DNA of 34,954 nucleotides from Gemmatimonadota bacterium. GTDB lineage: Bacteria > Gemmatimonadota > Gemmatimonadetes > Longimicrobiales > Gaopeijiaceae. The notes below the pieces were generated by a model. That model saw only the letters and a program-made list of their open reading frames with translations, did not search any database and was not told the DNA's origin. The stretch spans positions 1 through 34,954 of the forward strand of contig JAJEBW010000002.1 of the NCBI GenBank assembly GCA_022822325.1. The letters run 5' to 3'. The translations under genes and the position numbers were made by a program. Positions 26,335 through 34,954 of this stretch are shown in pieces; the stretch's first letter is position 1, and each line of letters starts with the position of its first letter.

Positions 26335-29300
26335 TTGAATTCCCCGCAGACGTTCCTAGACGACTTCTTCGCCGACCGACATCTTCACGAGCCCACCGGC
26401 CAGCCGCTCTACCGCTATCGTATCCGCACGAGCGAATTCCGTGAACTGGGCGACGTGCTCGGAGGGGGTGCCCTCGGCCAAAGACCGATCCACCGGTCGG
26501 GCGCTATGTCTTTCTGCCTTTGGGCTGCCGAATGGTGGCATCGGCACTACGAGGGAGGACCTTGGAAGTGGCATCCACTGCTCGCAACGCTCGGCTATGT
26601 GGACCTTGCTCCCGGCCAGTCCAGATACCCGGAGTTGCAAGGCATCGTGGCCACAGGATTGGCGGCTTGGCAGCGCCCAGTTCTGATGGTTGGCACGTCG
26701 AGGGCATTCCTGGCGACGCTCGCATGTGAAGGCGGGCTTCCAATGAACCTCATCCTGCGCGGGCAGACGCACTTGCGGGCCTACCTGAGGGGTGTCCTGC
26801 AGGAGTACAAGCTATTCGGATCGGCGGGTATCCCGCCACACGAATTGGCGGAGCGCGTGTGCCACCGTCTTCCGAAGACCTGGCGCCAGGACGTGGTCTA
26901 TCAGCTCTCCGGAGAGCTTATTGCCGAGGTCTGGCGGTTGCAGCGCGAACTGGGAGATACCGAGACCCCCGTGCTGGATCTTGACCGCGCCCGCCCGAGC
27001 TGGCGCGACGAGCTTCCCGTCGGGGTCACGGACGATGTGGCGCGAACCCTGCTCAACGGTTTGCTCCTTGATGCGGCTGCTGTGGCGAGAGGTGGACGCA
27101 TCCGAGTGCGATGGAACGTCGTACTGACACCCGCTGAAGATGCCGACTGGGAGCTCCGGGGCGAATTCGACCTGCCAGCAACCATGGGTGAGACGGAATT
27201 CGATCACCTCTTCGGTGACCATAGTCAAAACGAGCGGCCGCATAGTTTCGATCTGGGCGTCCGCGCTCGTCGCCACCCCTTTAGGCCTCTTGCGTTGGCG
27301 ACGGCCATGCACGATCACCGTCGAGGAGGATATTACGGTCTTGAGCAGCTGCCAGCGGCACGCAGATCGGTCACCATTGGCGTGACGGAGCCCCGAACGC
27401 TGGTGGCCCGGACCCCGGAAGAGGCGTTGCAGTCGGACGAGTTTCCGGGCGGAGGCGGTATGTCCGACCTCCCTTGGGTGTTCGCCCCGCAGGACTTGTC
27501 GGTTGCAGCCGCCGATTCAAGGCAAGTATACCGCTTGGTTGGGCAAGGGTCGGTGAGGCGGCGCGAGCCATGGGCCCTCGTGGCGGTGAACGAAGAGACG
27601 GTGGCGGAGTCGCGCGGGAACGGCCACGACGACGCGAAGCCGCTTGGATCCATTCGCAACGAGGCGGGTCGCCATGTCTACTGCGTAAGTGGCGAGGTGG
27701 CGTTCAGATCGCCCGACGGCTCGCGCATTGTCGTCAAGACGGGGACCGCCACCGATAGCGAAAGTGTCGAGTACCACCTTGTCGGGCGAGTCAAGACAGT
27801 CGGTCGTAGCGGCACGGTGGTCTTCCTGGGCGGTGTGGCGCTCCGGGAGACCTCCGATGGCGAATTCCTTCGGAGCGTCCCGGAAAGTGACCTGAGGTGG
27901 AAACCCGACTATCCCGGCGGGACCTGGCGCCCATACTCGTCCGAAGCAGTGGAAGCGGGCTTGATTGTCGGGGCGGGACTGCTCCGATACGTCAGGAACG
28001 ATGAGCTGCGACACTCCGTGAGAGCGTGCATCCTGCCCGCGAAGGCTGACATCGAGTATCGTCCTTCAGATGAGCCGGGTCGCGGCGAGATTGTGTTTGC
28101 TGGCTTTGGGGACATAGAGGCGGCGGTGTCCTCGACCGAAGGACTCACCGCCACGGGGCGAAAAAACTCGGGGGACGGTTATCGCCTCTTGCTGGAGGCC
28201 CAGGGACCGACGCCCCAGGATGTCGGAGTCTGGATTGACTGGGCAGGAACAGGGCGACTTGCCCTGGAGTTGCCATTTCCGACGAAACGAGCCGTCTTTC
28301 TTGCCGCCGATGGCGGCGTGCTCCCCGACCGAGCGCGGATGGCGGTGGGATCCATTCCAGGAGTGTCTGTCGACGTAGTGGTGCCGGAGGCCGCCGATTT
28401 TGAACTGCAGGGCACCTATCGGGGCAGGGACGCGGCGCAGCTGCGGCTCCAGCGTGGCCTATTCATCAAGCCGCTCCAACCGAAGATGACCGGCCACTAC
28501 ACCCTTGACCTGACCCTGGTGCAGCGACCGGTCTCGGAACGCCTCGACTTGAGCGAGGATCATGACGGCACCGTAAAACTGCAGATCTTCAGCAACGACG
28601 CGCGCGGGTCCCTGCCGCCCACTTGCGTCATCATCCGTCGCTTCGACCTTCGATTCGAGCGTCGCGACGACCGCGCGCCGCTCGTTGGTTTGGAACAACA
28701 TAGCTGGCGGCAGGTGTCTCGGGACACGGTCGCCGGCCTTGAAGTGCTGGCTTTGCCGCTGCTGGACCCTGATCCAGAACCGATTCGTCTATCGGGATGC
28801 GTGAGTGACGTCTGGGTCGTCCCGGAGGACCGGATGGCGCCGGGGCCCTATCTCATTCTGGGTCGGGAGGGGGATTGGGAACGTGCTCGCCCAGTCCTCT
28901 GGCGTGTGGTGGGCATGGACGACGCTGGTGACGACATCGCCGGCGAGCCACGCACGGTGGCGCAGGCCTATGGCGGTCGAGATGGCAGTGCCGTTAACGC
29001 CGCACGTTTCGAGCCGGTGGCCCGCGCATTGGCCGACGATATGGAACATTCTGACTGGGCACTGGTCTTCAGCTATCTACAGCACCCGTCGTTGCCCGTT
29101 GCGACATTCCCGTTACTCCGGGCGATTGCCGCAAATCCGGCTGCAGCCGCGGCTGCGGCCGTGCGAGCTGGCAGCGGACGAGATTTGGACATGCTCTGGG
29201 AGCGACTGCAGGACTTCCCATTTGCGTGGTGGCAGATTCCGCTGCAATGCTGGCAGAGCGCGTTCGAGTGTTTCGCCGACCACCTGAGGCGCGATCTCGG

Positions 29301-29880
29301 CACGGCAATCACTCCGGATAGGGTGGCGGAGTTGGTGGAAGAGCATGTAGGCCGTCGCATCACTCGCATAGCTCACCGCATTCCGGGCCTTCATCCGGCA
29401 CTCGGGTTCGTCCGCGCAGCGGTGTTGCAATGCCGCGTTCCCGATGAGGCGTCGCGGATTGTCCGACCGGAGATGCTGGAGATCCTTGGACACCAGTTCG
29501 TCGAGCACCGAAGCTCCTTCCCCACGCACGCGATGAAGAACCGTGACATACCGCATCTCCCGGGTCTCAGAGGCCTTATCCACCGATTGAACACCGAGCA
29601 CCCGTGGAGCAGCTCTCTCTTCAAGGATCGGGCACACCGGTCCGCAGCCAAAACGTGGCCCGCTTTCCTGGATGCCCCGGCTGTGGCAGGCACGCTGGTA
29701 CTGACTGAAAGCACCGCTTCCGACGCGGTCTCGGGCTCAATCCGGGGAGTGCGAGAGTTAAACGCACGGTGGTTCGACGAGGCGCTCCGGCTGGCTCAGC
29801 TGATCGGGTTTGGGCATCGGGAGTCAGTTCTGGTGAATCGGCAATTGCGATCCGAATCGGAAGACGGAGTGACGGTCTGA
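26335..29880 (+). CDS. druH: DruH-like protein (STY4851/ECs_5259 family), Druantia type III
   Basis: The product of about 1181 residues opens with a region (LHEPTGQPLYRYRIRTSEF, then MSFCLWAAEWWHRHYEGGPW) that I recognise from the STY4851/ECs_5259 family, the DruH component of Druantia type III anti-phage defence. No nuclease or ATPase motif is visible, as expected for DruH. The frame is intact throughout. The start is uncertain: the frame is open to 26209, but that part is insertion-sequence leader read backwards, and the TTG at 26335 (LNSPQTFLDDFFADRH) gives the family-like beginning without a good ribosome site. The original start or promoter may have been displaced by the insertion. Its TGA shares one base with the ATG of the helicase, so the pair is translationally coupled. 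GC and codon use are visibly less extreme than upstream. Confidence 0.75.
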   Translation: MNSPQTFLDDFFADRHLHEPTGQPLYRYRIRTSEFRELGDVLGGGALGQRPIHRSGAMSFCLWAAEWWHRHYEGGPWKWHPLLATLGYVDLAPGQSRYPELQGIVATGLAAWQRPVLMVGTSRAFLATLACEGGLPMNLILRGQTHLRAYLRGVLQEYKLFGSAGIPPHELAERVCHRLPKTWRQDVVYQLSGELIAEVWRLQRELGDTETPVLDLDRARPSWRDELPVGVTDDVARTLLNGLLLDAAAVARGGRIRVRWNVVLTPAEDADWELRGEFDLPATMGETEFDHLFGDHSQNERPHSFDLGVRARRHPFRPLALATAMHDHRRGGYYGLEQLPAARRSVTIGVTEPRTLVARTPEEALQSDEFPGGGGMSDLPWVFAPQDLSVAAADSRQVYRLVGQGSVRRREPWALVAVNEETVAESRGNGHDDAKPLGSIRNEAGRHVYCVSGEVAFRSPDGSRIVVKTGTATDSESVEYHLVGRVKTVGRSGTVVFLGGVALRETSDGEFLRSVPESDLRWKPDYPGGTWRPYSSEAVEAGLIVGAGLLRYVRNDELRHSVRACILPAKADIEYRPSDEPGRGEIVFAGFGDIEAAVSSTEGLTATGRKNSGDGYRLLLEAQGPTPQDVGVWIDWAGTGRLALELPFPTKRAVFLAADGGVLPDRARMAVGSIPGVSVDVVVPEAADFELQGTYRGRDAAQLRLQRGLFIKPLQPKMTGHYTLDLTLVQRPVSERLDLSEDHDGTVKLQIFSNDARGSLPPTCVIIRRFDLRFERRDDRAPLVGLEQHSWRQVSRDTVAGLEVLALPLLDPDPEPIRLSGCVSDVWVVPEDRMAPGPYLILGREGDWERARPVLWRVVGMDDAGDDIAGEPRTVAQAYGGRDGSAVNAARFEPVARALADDMEHSDWALVFSYLQHPSLPVATFPLLRAIAANPAAAAAAAVRAGSGRDLDMLWERLQDFPFAWWQIPLQCWQSAFECFADHLRRDLGTAITPDRVAELVEEHVGRRITRIAHRIPGLHPALGFVRAAVLQCRVPDEASRIVRPEMLEILGHQFVEHRSSFPTHAMKNRDIPHLPGLRGLIHRLNTEHPWSSSLFKDRAHRSAAKTWPAFLDAPAVAGTLVLTESTASDAVSGSIRGVRELNARWFDEALRLAQLIGFGHRESVLVNRQLRSESEDGVTV

Positions 29881-31724
29881 TGAGCGAACCCCAATCTCCC
29901 CGCTTCTTCCAGTCGCTGAGCCAAGACCTTGTGGAGAGGTCCGCCAGCGCACTCCTGGGCGTTTACGGTCCGCGCACCGATCCGCTCCGGGCGTATCTGG
30001 CGAATGTTCTCAAGAAGCCCCACGGCCATCCAGACAGCTTCCTAGCCGATCCTGTTTTCGAGGCGATCTTCGATTGGAAGCGTGCGGAGCCATCCATGCT
30101 GGAACTTGCCGTGGATGACTTCTTGGCCGAGTACCTCGTCGATGCGATGGCCACCGAGGCTGACGAGAAGGACTTGAAGGAGTACCGGTTCCCCCGGGAC
30201 CGCCGTCCCTTCACCCACCAGCTGGCCGCCTGGCGGCTCCTGAAGCGCGACGATCCCCAGTCGGTGCTGATTACCAGCGGGACGGGCTCGGGTAAGACCG
30301 AAGGATTCCTGGTGCCCATCCTGGATGACTTGGTTCGGGAATGGACGCCGGGCCAGCCGCTGCACGGAGTCCGAGCGTTGTTCCTATATCCGCTGAACGC
30401 GCTCATCAACAGCCAGCGAGACCGCCTGAGCGCGTGGACACGCCCCTTCAAGGGGGACATCCGGTATTGCTTGTACAAGGGGGACACACCCGAGTCGATG
30501 CCTGCGGCAAAGCAGCGCGAAAACCCGGAGCTGGTCGGAGACCGGTCGACCCTTCGCAAAGACCCGCCGCCCATTCTGGTGACGAACGCGACGATGCTGG
30601 AGTACATGCTCGTCCGGGCACTGGACAAGCCCATCGTCGATCAATCCAAGGGCCTGTTGCGCTGGGTGGTTCTGGACGAGGCGCACACCTATCTCGGGTC
30701 CCGATCCGCCGAGATCGCCCTCCTGCTGCGGCGGGTGCTTCACGCCTTCGGAGTGGATCCGTCGCATGTGAGGTACGTGGCCACATCCGCCACGATCGGT
30801 GACAACAGTGATGCGAGCGAGGCCATGTTGCGGCGGTTTCTCGCGGACCTGGGGGGCGCGTCGGAACAACGCGTCCATGTGGTGCGCGGGGAGCGAGACC
30901 CTCCCAGGTTGCAACGAAACACCACCCAGGACACCGCGCTGCCGCCCGCCGACCACCTGTGGCGCATGACATCGGAGCAGCGTGGATCCAACCTCGCATC
31001 CTCGCGCGCCGCCCGGCGAGTGCGGCGAGAGGTCCTGCGTTCCGGCGGTGCCCGAACGCTCACCCAACTGACTGAAAAGCGACTCGGTACCGAACGCGGG
31101 GCGGACTCCGAATCTGAGCGCCGGAAGACGTTGGAGCTGCTGGATCTGGCATCCGCGGCCACGGTGAACGGGCAGCCGTTCCTTCGCCTGCGAGCCCACC
31201 TCTTCCACCGCACTCAGGGCGGCATGTGGGCCTGCATTTCGAAACGGTGCGCCAGTCGTAGCGGAACGGTGCTGGACGACGCGGAGTGGGGCTACGGCAA
31301 GCTCTTCTTCGAACGCCGTGAGCGGTGCACCTGCGGATCGCTCGTGTTTCCGATGTTCTTCTGCTCCGAGTGTGGCAAGGAATGTCTCGCCGCGCATCCG
31401 GCGGCGGTCGAAGACGGACGGGTGATGATGCCCGGCGACCTGGAGACCGGCGAAGACGACGACGATCTGCTGGCCGAGCTTGATGCTGCCGTAGAAGGGG
31501 CTGTGACGGAGGAGAGCGAGCCAGCCACAGCTTCAGCGTGGACAGGAGCCGTTCGCTTCTACAGGCACGCGCCGGAGCCCGATCGGGCCACAGTTTTCGT
31601 TGACGTGCGAACGGGCCGATGGGTGCCACGCGACACGGATGCGGCGCTGCCCTTCGAGGAGGCGCCCCTTTACCCCATCGGGAGGAGTCAGGTGCTTGGA
31701 GTGCGGTTCGAGCGGTCGCTCTGA
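29880..31724 (+). CDS. druE: DruE-like DEAH helicase, N-terminal part (frameshifted gene)
   Basis: This is the first part of a large superfamily 2 helicase of the DruE type. Visible motifs are FTHQ (about 111-114), Walker A TSGTGSGKT (132-140), motif Ia LYPLNALINSQ (169-179), DEAH in VVLDEAHTYLGSRSAEIALLLRR, in part (266-269), and SAT in VATSATIG (303-305). A cysteine-rich zinc-like region follows: WACISKRCASRSG, then CTCGSLVFPMFFCSECGKECL. The ATG overlaps the DruH-like stop by one base (TGATG). The frame stops at 31724, but real similarity to the family leaves this frame near 31690 and continues one base ahead in the next feature. The last residues (GVRFERSL) are therefore out of frame. Confidence 0.82.
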   Translation: MSEPQSPRFFQSLSQDLVERSASALLGVYGPRTDPLRAYLANVLKKPHGHPDSFLADPVFEAIFDWKRAEPSMLELAVDDFLAEYLVDAMATEADEKDLKEYRFPRDRRPFTHQLAAWRLLKRDDPQSVLITSGTGSGKTEGFLVPILDDLVREWTPGQPLHGVRALFLYPLNALINSQRDRLSAWTRPFKGDIRYCLYKGDTPESMPAAKQRENPELVGDRSTLRKDPPPILVTNATMLEYMLVRALDKPIVDQSKGLLRWVVLDEAHTYLGSRSAEIALLLRRVLHAFGVDPSHVRYVATSATIGDNSDASEAMLRRFLADLGGASEQRVHVVRGERDPPRLQRNTTQDTALPPADHLWRMTSEQRGSNLASSRAARRVRREVLRSGGARTLTQLTEKRLGTERGADSESERRKTLELLDLASAATVNGQPFLRLRAHLFHRTQGGMWACISKRCASRSGTVLDDAEWGYGKLFFERRERCTCGSLVFPMFFCSECGKECLAAHPAAVEDGRVMMPGDLETGEDDDDLLAELDAAVEGAVTEESEPATASAWTGAVRFYRHAPEPDRATVFVDVRTGRWVPRDTDAALPFEEAPLYPIGRSQVLGVRFERSL

Positions 31725-34700
31725 TTGGCTGTTCAGACCGTTCCGAGCCGGGGCGGCCCTCATGCTTCGTAGTACGATTCCCTCCGTGCTCGAGTACACG
31801 CGACCGATAACCAAGAGCGACCTTCGACTTCCCTTCGATGGTCGGCGGCTTCTGACCTTCGCAGACAGTCGGCAGGGAACGGCCCGCTTCGCACTCAATG
31901 CACAGCTCGATGCGGAAAGGAACTACGCTCGGAGTCTCGTCTACCACTTTGCGGTCGCGGAGCGCGTGCAGCGTCAGGCGCCAAGTGCTGAGATCGAGGA
32001 GCTGGAGGCGCGGATCAAGGAGCTGGAGGGACCCGCCCAGAGTAGCGAGGTCCTCCGAGATATGTTGGAGGAAACGAAACGGGAGTGCGAAGAGAAACTC
32101 AATCCTGGAGCTGGTCGGTTGAGTTGGACCGACGCTGCAAAGAAACTTTCGTCCACCAGGGGATACCGGGACTGGTTGCGACAGCATTGGCGACACCTTC
32201 CGCTGTCTGACTTGACGTCGACACAACTCGCGGAGATTGCCCTGTTGAGGGAATTCGCACGTCGTCCTAAACGGCAGAATTCCTTGGAGACGTTGGGATT
32301 TGTAGCGGTCGAATACCCCGATCTGTTATCGCGCGCGGCTCCACCAGAGGCCTGGCTAAAACGGAGCCTGCCAGCGAGTACTTGGTCGGACTTTCTCAAG
32401 ATCGCGCTGGATCATGCGGTGCGAGGGGTTAGCGCCATCGTGGTGGATGAGCCTCTCGAGCCTTGGCTCGGGGTTGCGCATCGTCCTCGGGTGCTGCTGG
32501 CTCCCGGGGAGCCCCGTGCCCGGTACGCTGTCCCATGGCCGAGGTCCCGCGCGGGTCCGGCTCGTCGCTCTCGTCTGGTCCAACTCCTCGAGAGGGTGTT
32601 GAGGGTGGACCCTGCCGAAGATCGCGCCGGAGAGGCGGAAATCAACAGTTGCCTAGAGGCAGCATGGCAACAAGTCCGTCGGGTTTTGAGTATCGACGAC
32701 GAGGGGTGGAGGCTCAACCTGAGTGAACGAGTCCAACTACGGGAAGTGCACGATGCATGGCTCTGCCCGATCACTCGCCGCGTCTTGGACACAACGGTCG
32801 GCGGGCTCACGCCCTACGTCACAAAGGGACTGACCGACGACGCGCTGAAGGCCGTCCCCATCCGGATGCCGCGCCTGGAAGCTCCCTTTTGGCGCAGCGT
32901 TATTGACGGCGCTCGCTACTCGCGAGAGGAGATCAGTGACGCCATTCGCACGGACCCGGACGTTGCCGAACTGGAACGCCTCGGCGTCTGGCAGGGCCTG
33001 AGTAGCCGGATCTTTGCGGGGCTGGACTACTTCCAAGTGGCCGAACATTCGGCCCAAATCGGGGCTCGGCGGCTACGCACTCTGGAGAAACGCTTCCGTA
33101 GAGGGATGATCAATGTGCTGAGTTGCTCTACCACCATGGAAATGGGCGTAGACATCGGTGGGCTGTCGGCGGTTGCGATGAACAACGCTCCCCCTAGCGC
33201 GGCCAACTACATGCAACGGGCGGGACGCGCGGGACGACGAAAGGAACCGCAGGCGTTTGCTCTGACGCTGTGCAACACATCACCTCACGGGGAATGGGTC
33301 TTCCGCCATCCCCTCTGGCCCTTCGAAACGGCACAGCACGTTAGCGCGGTGGGTCTGCACAGTGAGCGAATCGTTCAGCGCCATGTGAACGCCCTTGCAC
33401 TGACGCGATTCTTCGCTGACCGGTACGATGGACAGGAATTCCACCAGCTATCCGCGAAGTGGTTCTTCGAACGGTTGGATGGACGGTCCTCGGTCTGCGA
33501 GCGGTTCTGCCAGTGGCTCCAGGAAGACGCTGCCGGGGACACCTGGGTTCGAAATGGGGTGCGTCGCCTCGTAGCCGGTTCCATACTGAAGAGACTGAGT
33601 GTCGGGCGCCTGATGACGATGGTGGGCAAACAAGCTGGCACGGCATCGGACGCATGGCGGGCCGAGCTCTCCCCGTTGGTACACGAACACGAGCGCTTGG
33701 CGTCCAGGCCAGAGAACGATCCGGCCCGGAAGGGCAACGAGTTGCAGCTCCAGCGCCTCCGAGGCGAGTACCTGCTTCGCGAGCTCGCGCTCAAGAATTT
33801 CCTGCCCGGATATGGCTTCCCGACGCAGGTCGTGCCACTGGTCACGACCACGGCCCAGGACTTGGAGCGCGCTCGGCGAAGGGGTCGGATTCGCGAGGAC
33901 AACCTGGGTCGCACACGCCAGTATCCCACGCGCGATCTCTCCCAGGCTCTCTACGAATACGCACCGGGGTCCGATGTTGTGGTGGACGGCCAAGTGCTGA
34001 CGTCCGCCGGCCTCACATTGAACTGGAAGATCCCGGCAACCGACGAGCCGGTTCGTGAGCCTCAAGCGATACGCTTTGCGTGGGAGTGCCGCCGATGCGG
34101 GAGAATCGGCACCTCCCGTCATCAACCCGAGTCGTGCGAATCCGACCAGTGCTTGGACAAGGCACCGAGGATGAGGATTCGCAAGTGCATCGAGCCTGCG
34201 GGATTCGCGGTCTACATTGGTGCCCGTGCGAGCAACGACCTCAGCCGTTATACCTACGTCCCGATACGGCGTCCCTGGATCGCGGCCGGAGGAGAGCAGT
34301 GGCAGAGCCTCGCGCAGTCGCGACTTGGTCGATTCCGCTACAGCTCTCAGGGGAGGGTCTTTTTCTACACGAATGGGAGCGGCCACGGGTTTGCGGTGTG
34401 CCTACGCTGTGGCCGTGCGGCAGCGGAGAGCGAGGAGGGTGGACCGCACCCTTCGCAGATGCAGGGCCACAAGGCGCTCCGCGGCGGTTCAGCAAACGGT
34501 CCGGATGGAGATTGCCGTGGCAACGATGCGGAATACGCGATCCAGCGAAACCTCTGGCTCGGGGTGTCCAAGGAAACGGACGTGTTCGAATTGCAGCTCC
34601 GGTCGGCCGATCATCAGCAGGTGCTGGACGAAGTGGCCTCGTCGTCAATCGCCGTGGCATTGCGACGGGCGCTCGCCGAAAAGATCGGCGTTGAAGACCG

Positions 34701-34896
34701 CGAGATCGGGTGGGCCGTCAAACCGTTCGAGATACACGAGACCGGTGAGCGCACGGTGTCGGTCCTTTTGTACGATCATGCCACCGGCGGGGCTGGTTTT
34801 GTCGCACAGGCTGGCGGAAGCCGCCAACGATTGCGAGACACAGGTGTGAGTCAGTTTAGTTTACTCTCCTTTCCAGTGTCCTGGACACCATGCTGA
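31600..34896 (+). CDS. druE: DruE-like helicase, C-terminal part with DUF1998 region (frameshifted, 3' truncated)
   Basis: This frame continues the helicase. Genuine sequence starts near 31690 (CLECGSSGRSDWLFRPFRAG); anything before is out of frame. The second RecA domain carries VLSCSTTMEMGVDIGGL (motif V) and NYMQRAGRAGRRKE (motif VI with the arginine fingers), near 33.1-33.25 kb. The C-terminal third has a zinc-like WECRRCG and a DUF1998 region ending in ETDVFELQLR and LLYDHATGGAGFVAQ. The expected continuation (LAEAANDCET) is found one base ahead, in another frame, and stops at 34849. The usual C..C..C..CL cysteine tail of DruE is missing. An internal coiled coil (EIEELEARIKELEGP) is unusual but in frame. 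An ATG at 31762 would be the first good start if translated alone. Confidence 0.8.
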   Translation: MTCERADGCHATRMRRCPSRRRPFTPSGGVRCLECGSSGRSDWLFRPFRAGAALMLRSTIPSVLEYTRPITKSDLRLPFDGRRLLTFADSRQGTARFALNAQLDAERNYARSLVYHFAVAERVQRQAPSAEIEELEARIKELEGPAQSSEVLRDMLEETKRECEEKLNPGAGRLSWTDAAKKLSSTRGYRDWLRQHWRHLPLSDLTSTQLAEIALLREFARRPKRQNSLETLGFVAVEYPDLLSRAAPPEAWLKRSLPASTWSDFLKIALDHAVRGVSAIVVDEPLEPWLGVAHRPRVLLAPGEPRARYAVPWPRSRAGPARRSRLVQLLERVLRVDPAEDRAGEAEINSCLEAAWQQVRRVLSIDDEGWRLNLSERVQLREVHDAWLCPITRRVLDTTVGGLTPYVTKGLTDDALKAVPIRMPRLEAPFWRSVIDGARYSREEISDAIRTDPDVAELERLGVWQGLSSRIFAGLDYFQVAEHSAQIGARRLRTLEKRFRRGMINVLSCSTTMEMGVDIGGLSAVAMNNAPPSAANYMQRAGRAGRRKEPQAFALTLCNTSPHGEWVFRHPLWPFETAQHVSAVGLHSERIVQRHVNALALTRFFADRYDGQEFHQLSAKWFFERLDGRSSVCERFCQWLQEDAAGDTWVRNGVRRLVAGSILKRLSVGRLMTMVGKQAGTASDAWRAELSPLVHEHERLASRPENDPARKGNELQLQRLRGEYLLRELALKNFLPGYGFPTQVVPLVTTTAQDLERARRRGRIREDNLGRTRQYPTRDLSQALYEYAPGSDVVVDGQVLTSAGLTLNWKIPATDEPVREPQAIRFAWECRRCGRIGTSRHQPESCESDQCLDKAPRMRIRKCIEPAGFAVYIGARASNDLSRYTYVPIRRPWIAAGGEQWQSLAQSRLGRFRYSSQGRVFFYTNGSGHGFAVCLRCGRAAAESEEGGPHPSQMQGHKALRGGSANGPDGDCRGNDAEYAIQRNLWLGVSKETDVFELQLRSADHQQVLDEVASSSIAVALRRALAEKIGVEDREIGWAVKPFEIHETGERTVSVLLYDHATGGAGFVAQAGGSRQRLRDTGVSQFSLLSFPVSWTPC

Positions 34897-34954
34897 GCCC
34901 CGTCCTCTTCGTCAACAGCGCTGACGGGGAGCGGGGGGTTGATCCAGACCTCTT
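34850..34954. other. Unresolved junction at the right edge
   Basis: After the DruE-like gene loses its frame, the sequence becomes AT-richer for about 25 bases (TCAGTTTAGTTTACTC), then has a perfect palindrome GTGTCC-T-GGACAC at 34876-34888. An ATG at 34890 opens a frame (MLSPVLFVNSADGERGVDPD) that runs off the window, without a clear ribosome site. This could be the end of a mobile element or the start of a new gene; the window ends too soon to tell. Confidence 0.3.

Noticed and set aside
29069..29637. Minus-strand frames inside the DruH-like gene
   Set aside because: They lie opposite a continuous plus-strand frame and show no family features or ribosome sites.
31600..31724. Programmed +1 frameshift in the helicase
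   Set aside because: No shift-prone heptamer, rare-codon pause or stimulatory structure is evident, and a second frame loss occurs near the 3' end, so decay or indel error is simpler.

Overview
The window is very GC-rich, densely packed, and bacterial. The best lineage guess is Gemmatimonadota or a neighbouring phylum. That rests on a long Asp-box (sortilin/VPS10-like) secreted protein, a TRAP-TAXI transporter and two secreted beta-rich paralogs, and it is an inference because no rRNA or other marker gene is present. No tRNA, rRNA or CRISPR array was seen.

Layout. 1-2.3 kb: a doubtful small membrane protein, an unknown minus-strand protein and a secreted protein. 2.3-7.1 kb: a YIP1-type membrane protein, a fused TRAP permease, its TAXI binding lipoprotein and an overlapping PLP class V aminotransferase-fold enzyme, all on plus and probably one transcription unit. 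7.2-9.6 kb: a DUF192 lipoprotein diverging from a Trm112-like protein, then a MATE/ANKH-like transporter. 9.6-13.9 kb: a VWA protein and a MoxR/Mg-chelatase-like ATPase on minus, with mutY on plus between them. 14.0-20.1 kb: ETF-ubiquinone oxidoreductase, a double-CDGSH iron-sulfur protein, a second copy of the secreted protein seen at 1.4 kb, a quinone oxidoreductase and an ALDH7-type aldehyde dehydrogenase. ETF-QO plus ALDH7 would suit amino-acid (lysine-type) catabolism feeding electrons to quinone. 20.1-22.0 kb: a minus-strand pair, a Fic protein and a MerR/DUF433 antitoxin-like protein, with an 81-bp tandem repeat in its upstream region. 22.5-25.7 kb: the Asp-box protein.

From about 25.7 kb the character changes. 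The 3' end of the Asp-box gene runs through an 11-G tract into degraded insertion-sequence remains (IS3-family orfA start and orfB end, with an IS110-family start between them). Behind these sits a two-gene locus with visibly lower GC and different codon choice: a protein of about 1180 residues resembling DruH (STY4851/ECs_5259 family), whose stop overlaps the start of a large DEAH helicase with a DUF1998 region resembling DruE. This is the arrangement of Druantia type III anti-phage defence. The helicase is broken by a +1 shift near 31.69 kb, loses its frame again near 34.82 kb and lacks its usual C-terminal cysteine tail, so the locus looks horizontally acquired and probably decaying, unless the indels are assembly errors.

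The strongest points for follow-up are the Druantia III-like locus and its damage, a thymine-free change in ETF-QO protein terms (the fourth Fe-S ligand is Thr, not Cys), the Fic/DUF433 pair, the 81-bp repeat, a G-quadruplex-capable tract before the ALDH gene, and the two secreted paralogs.
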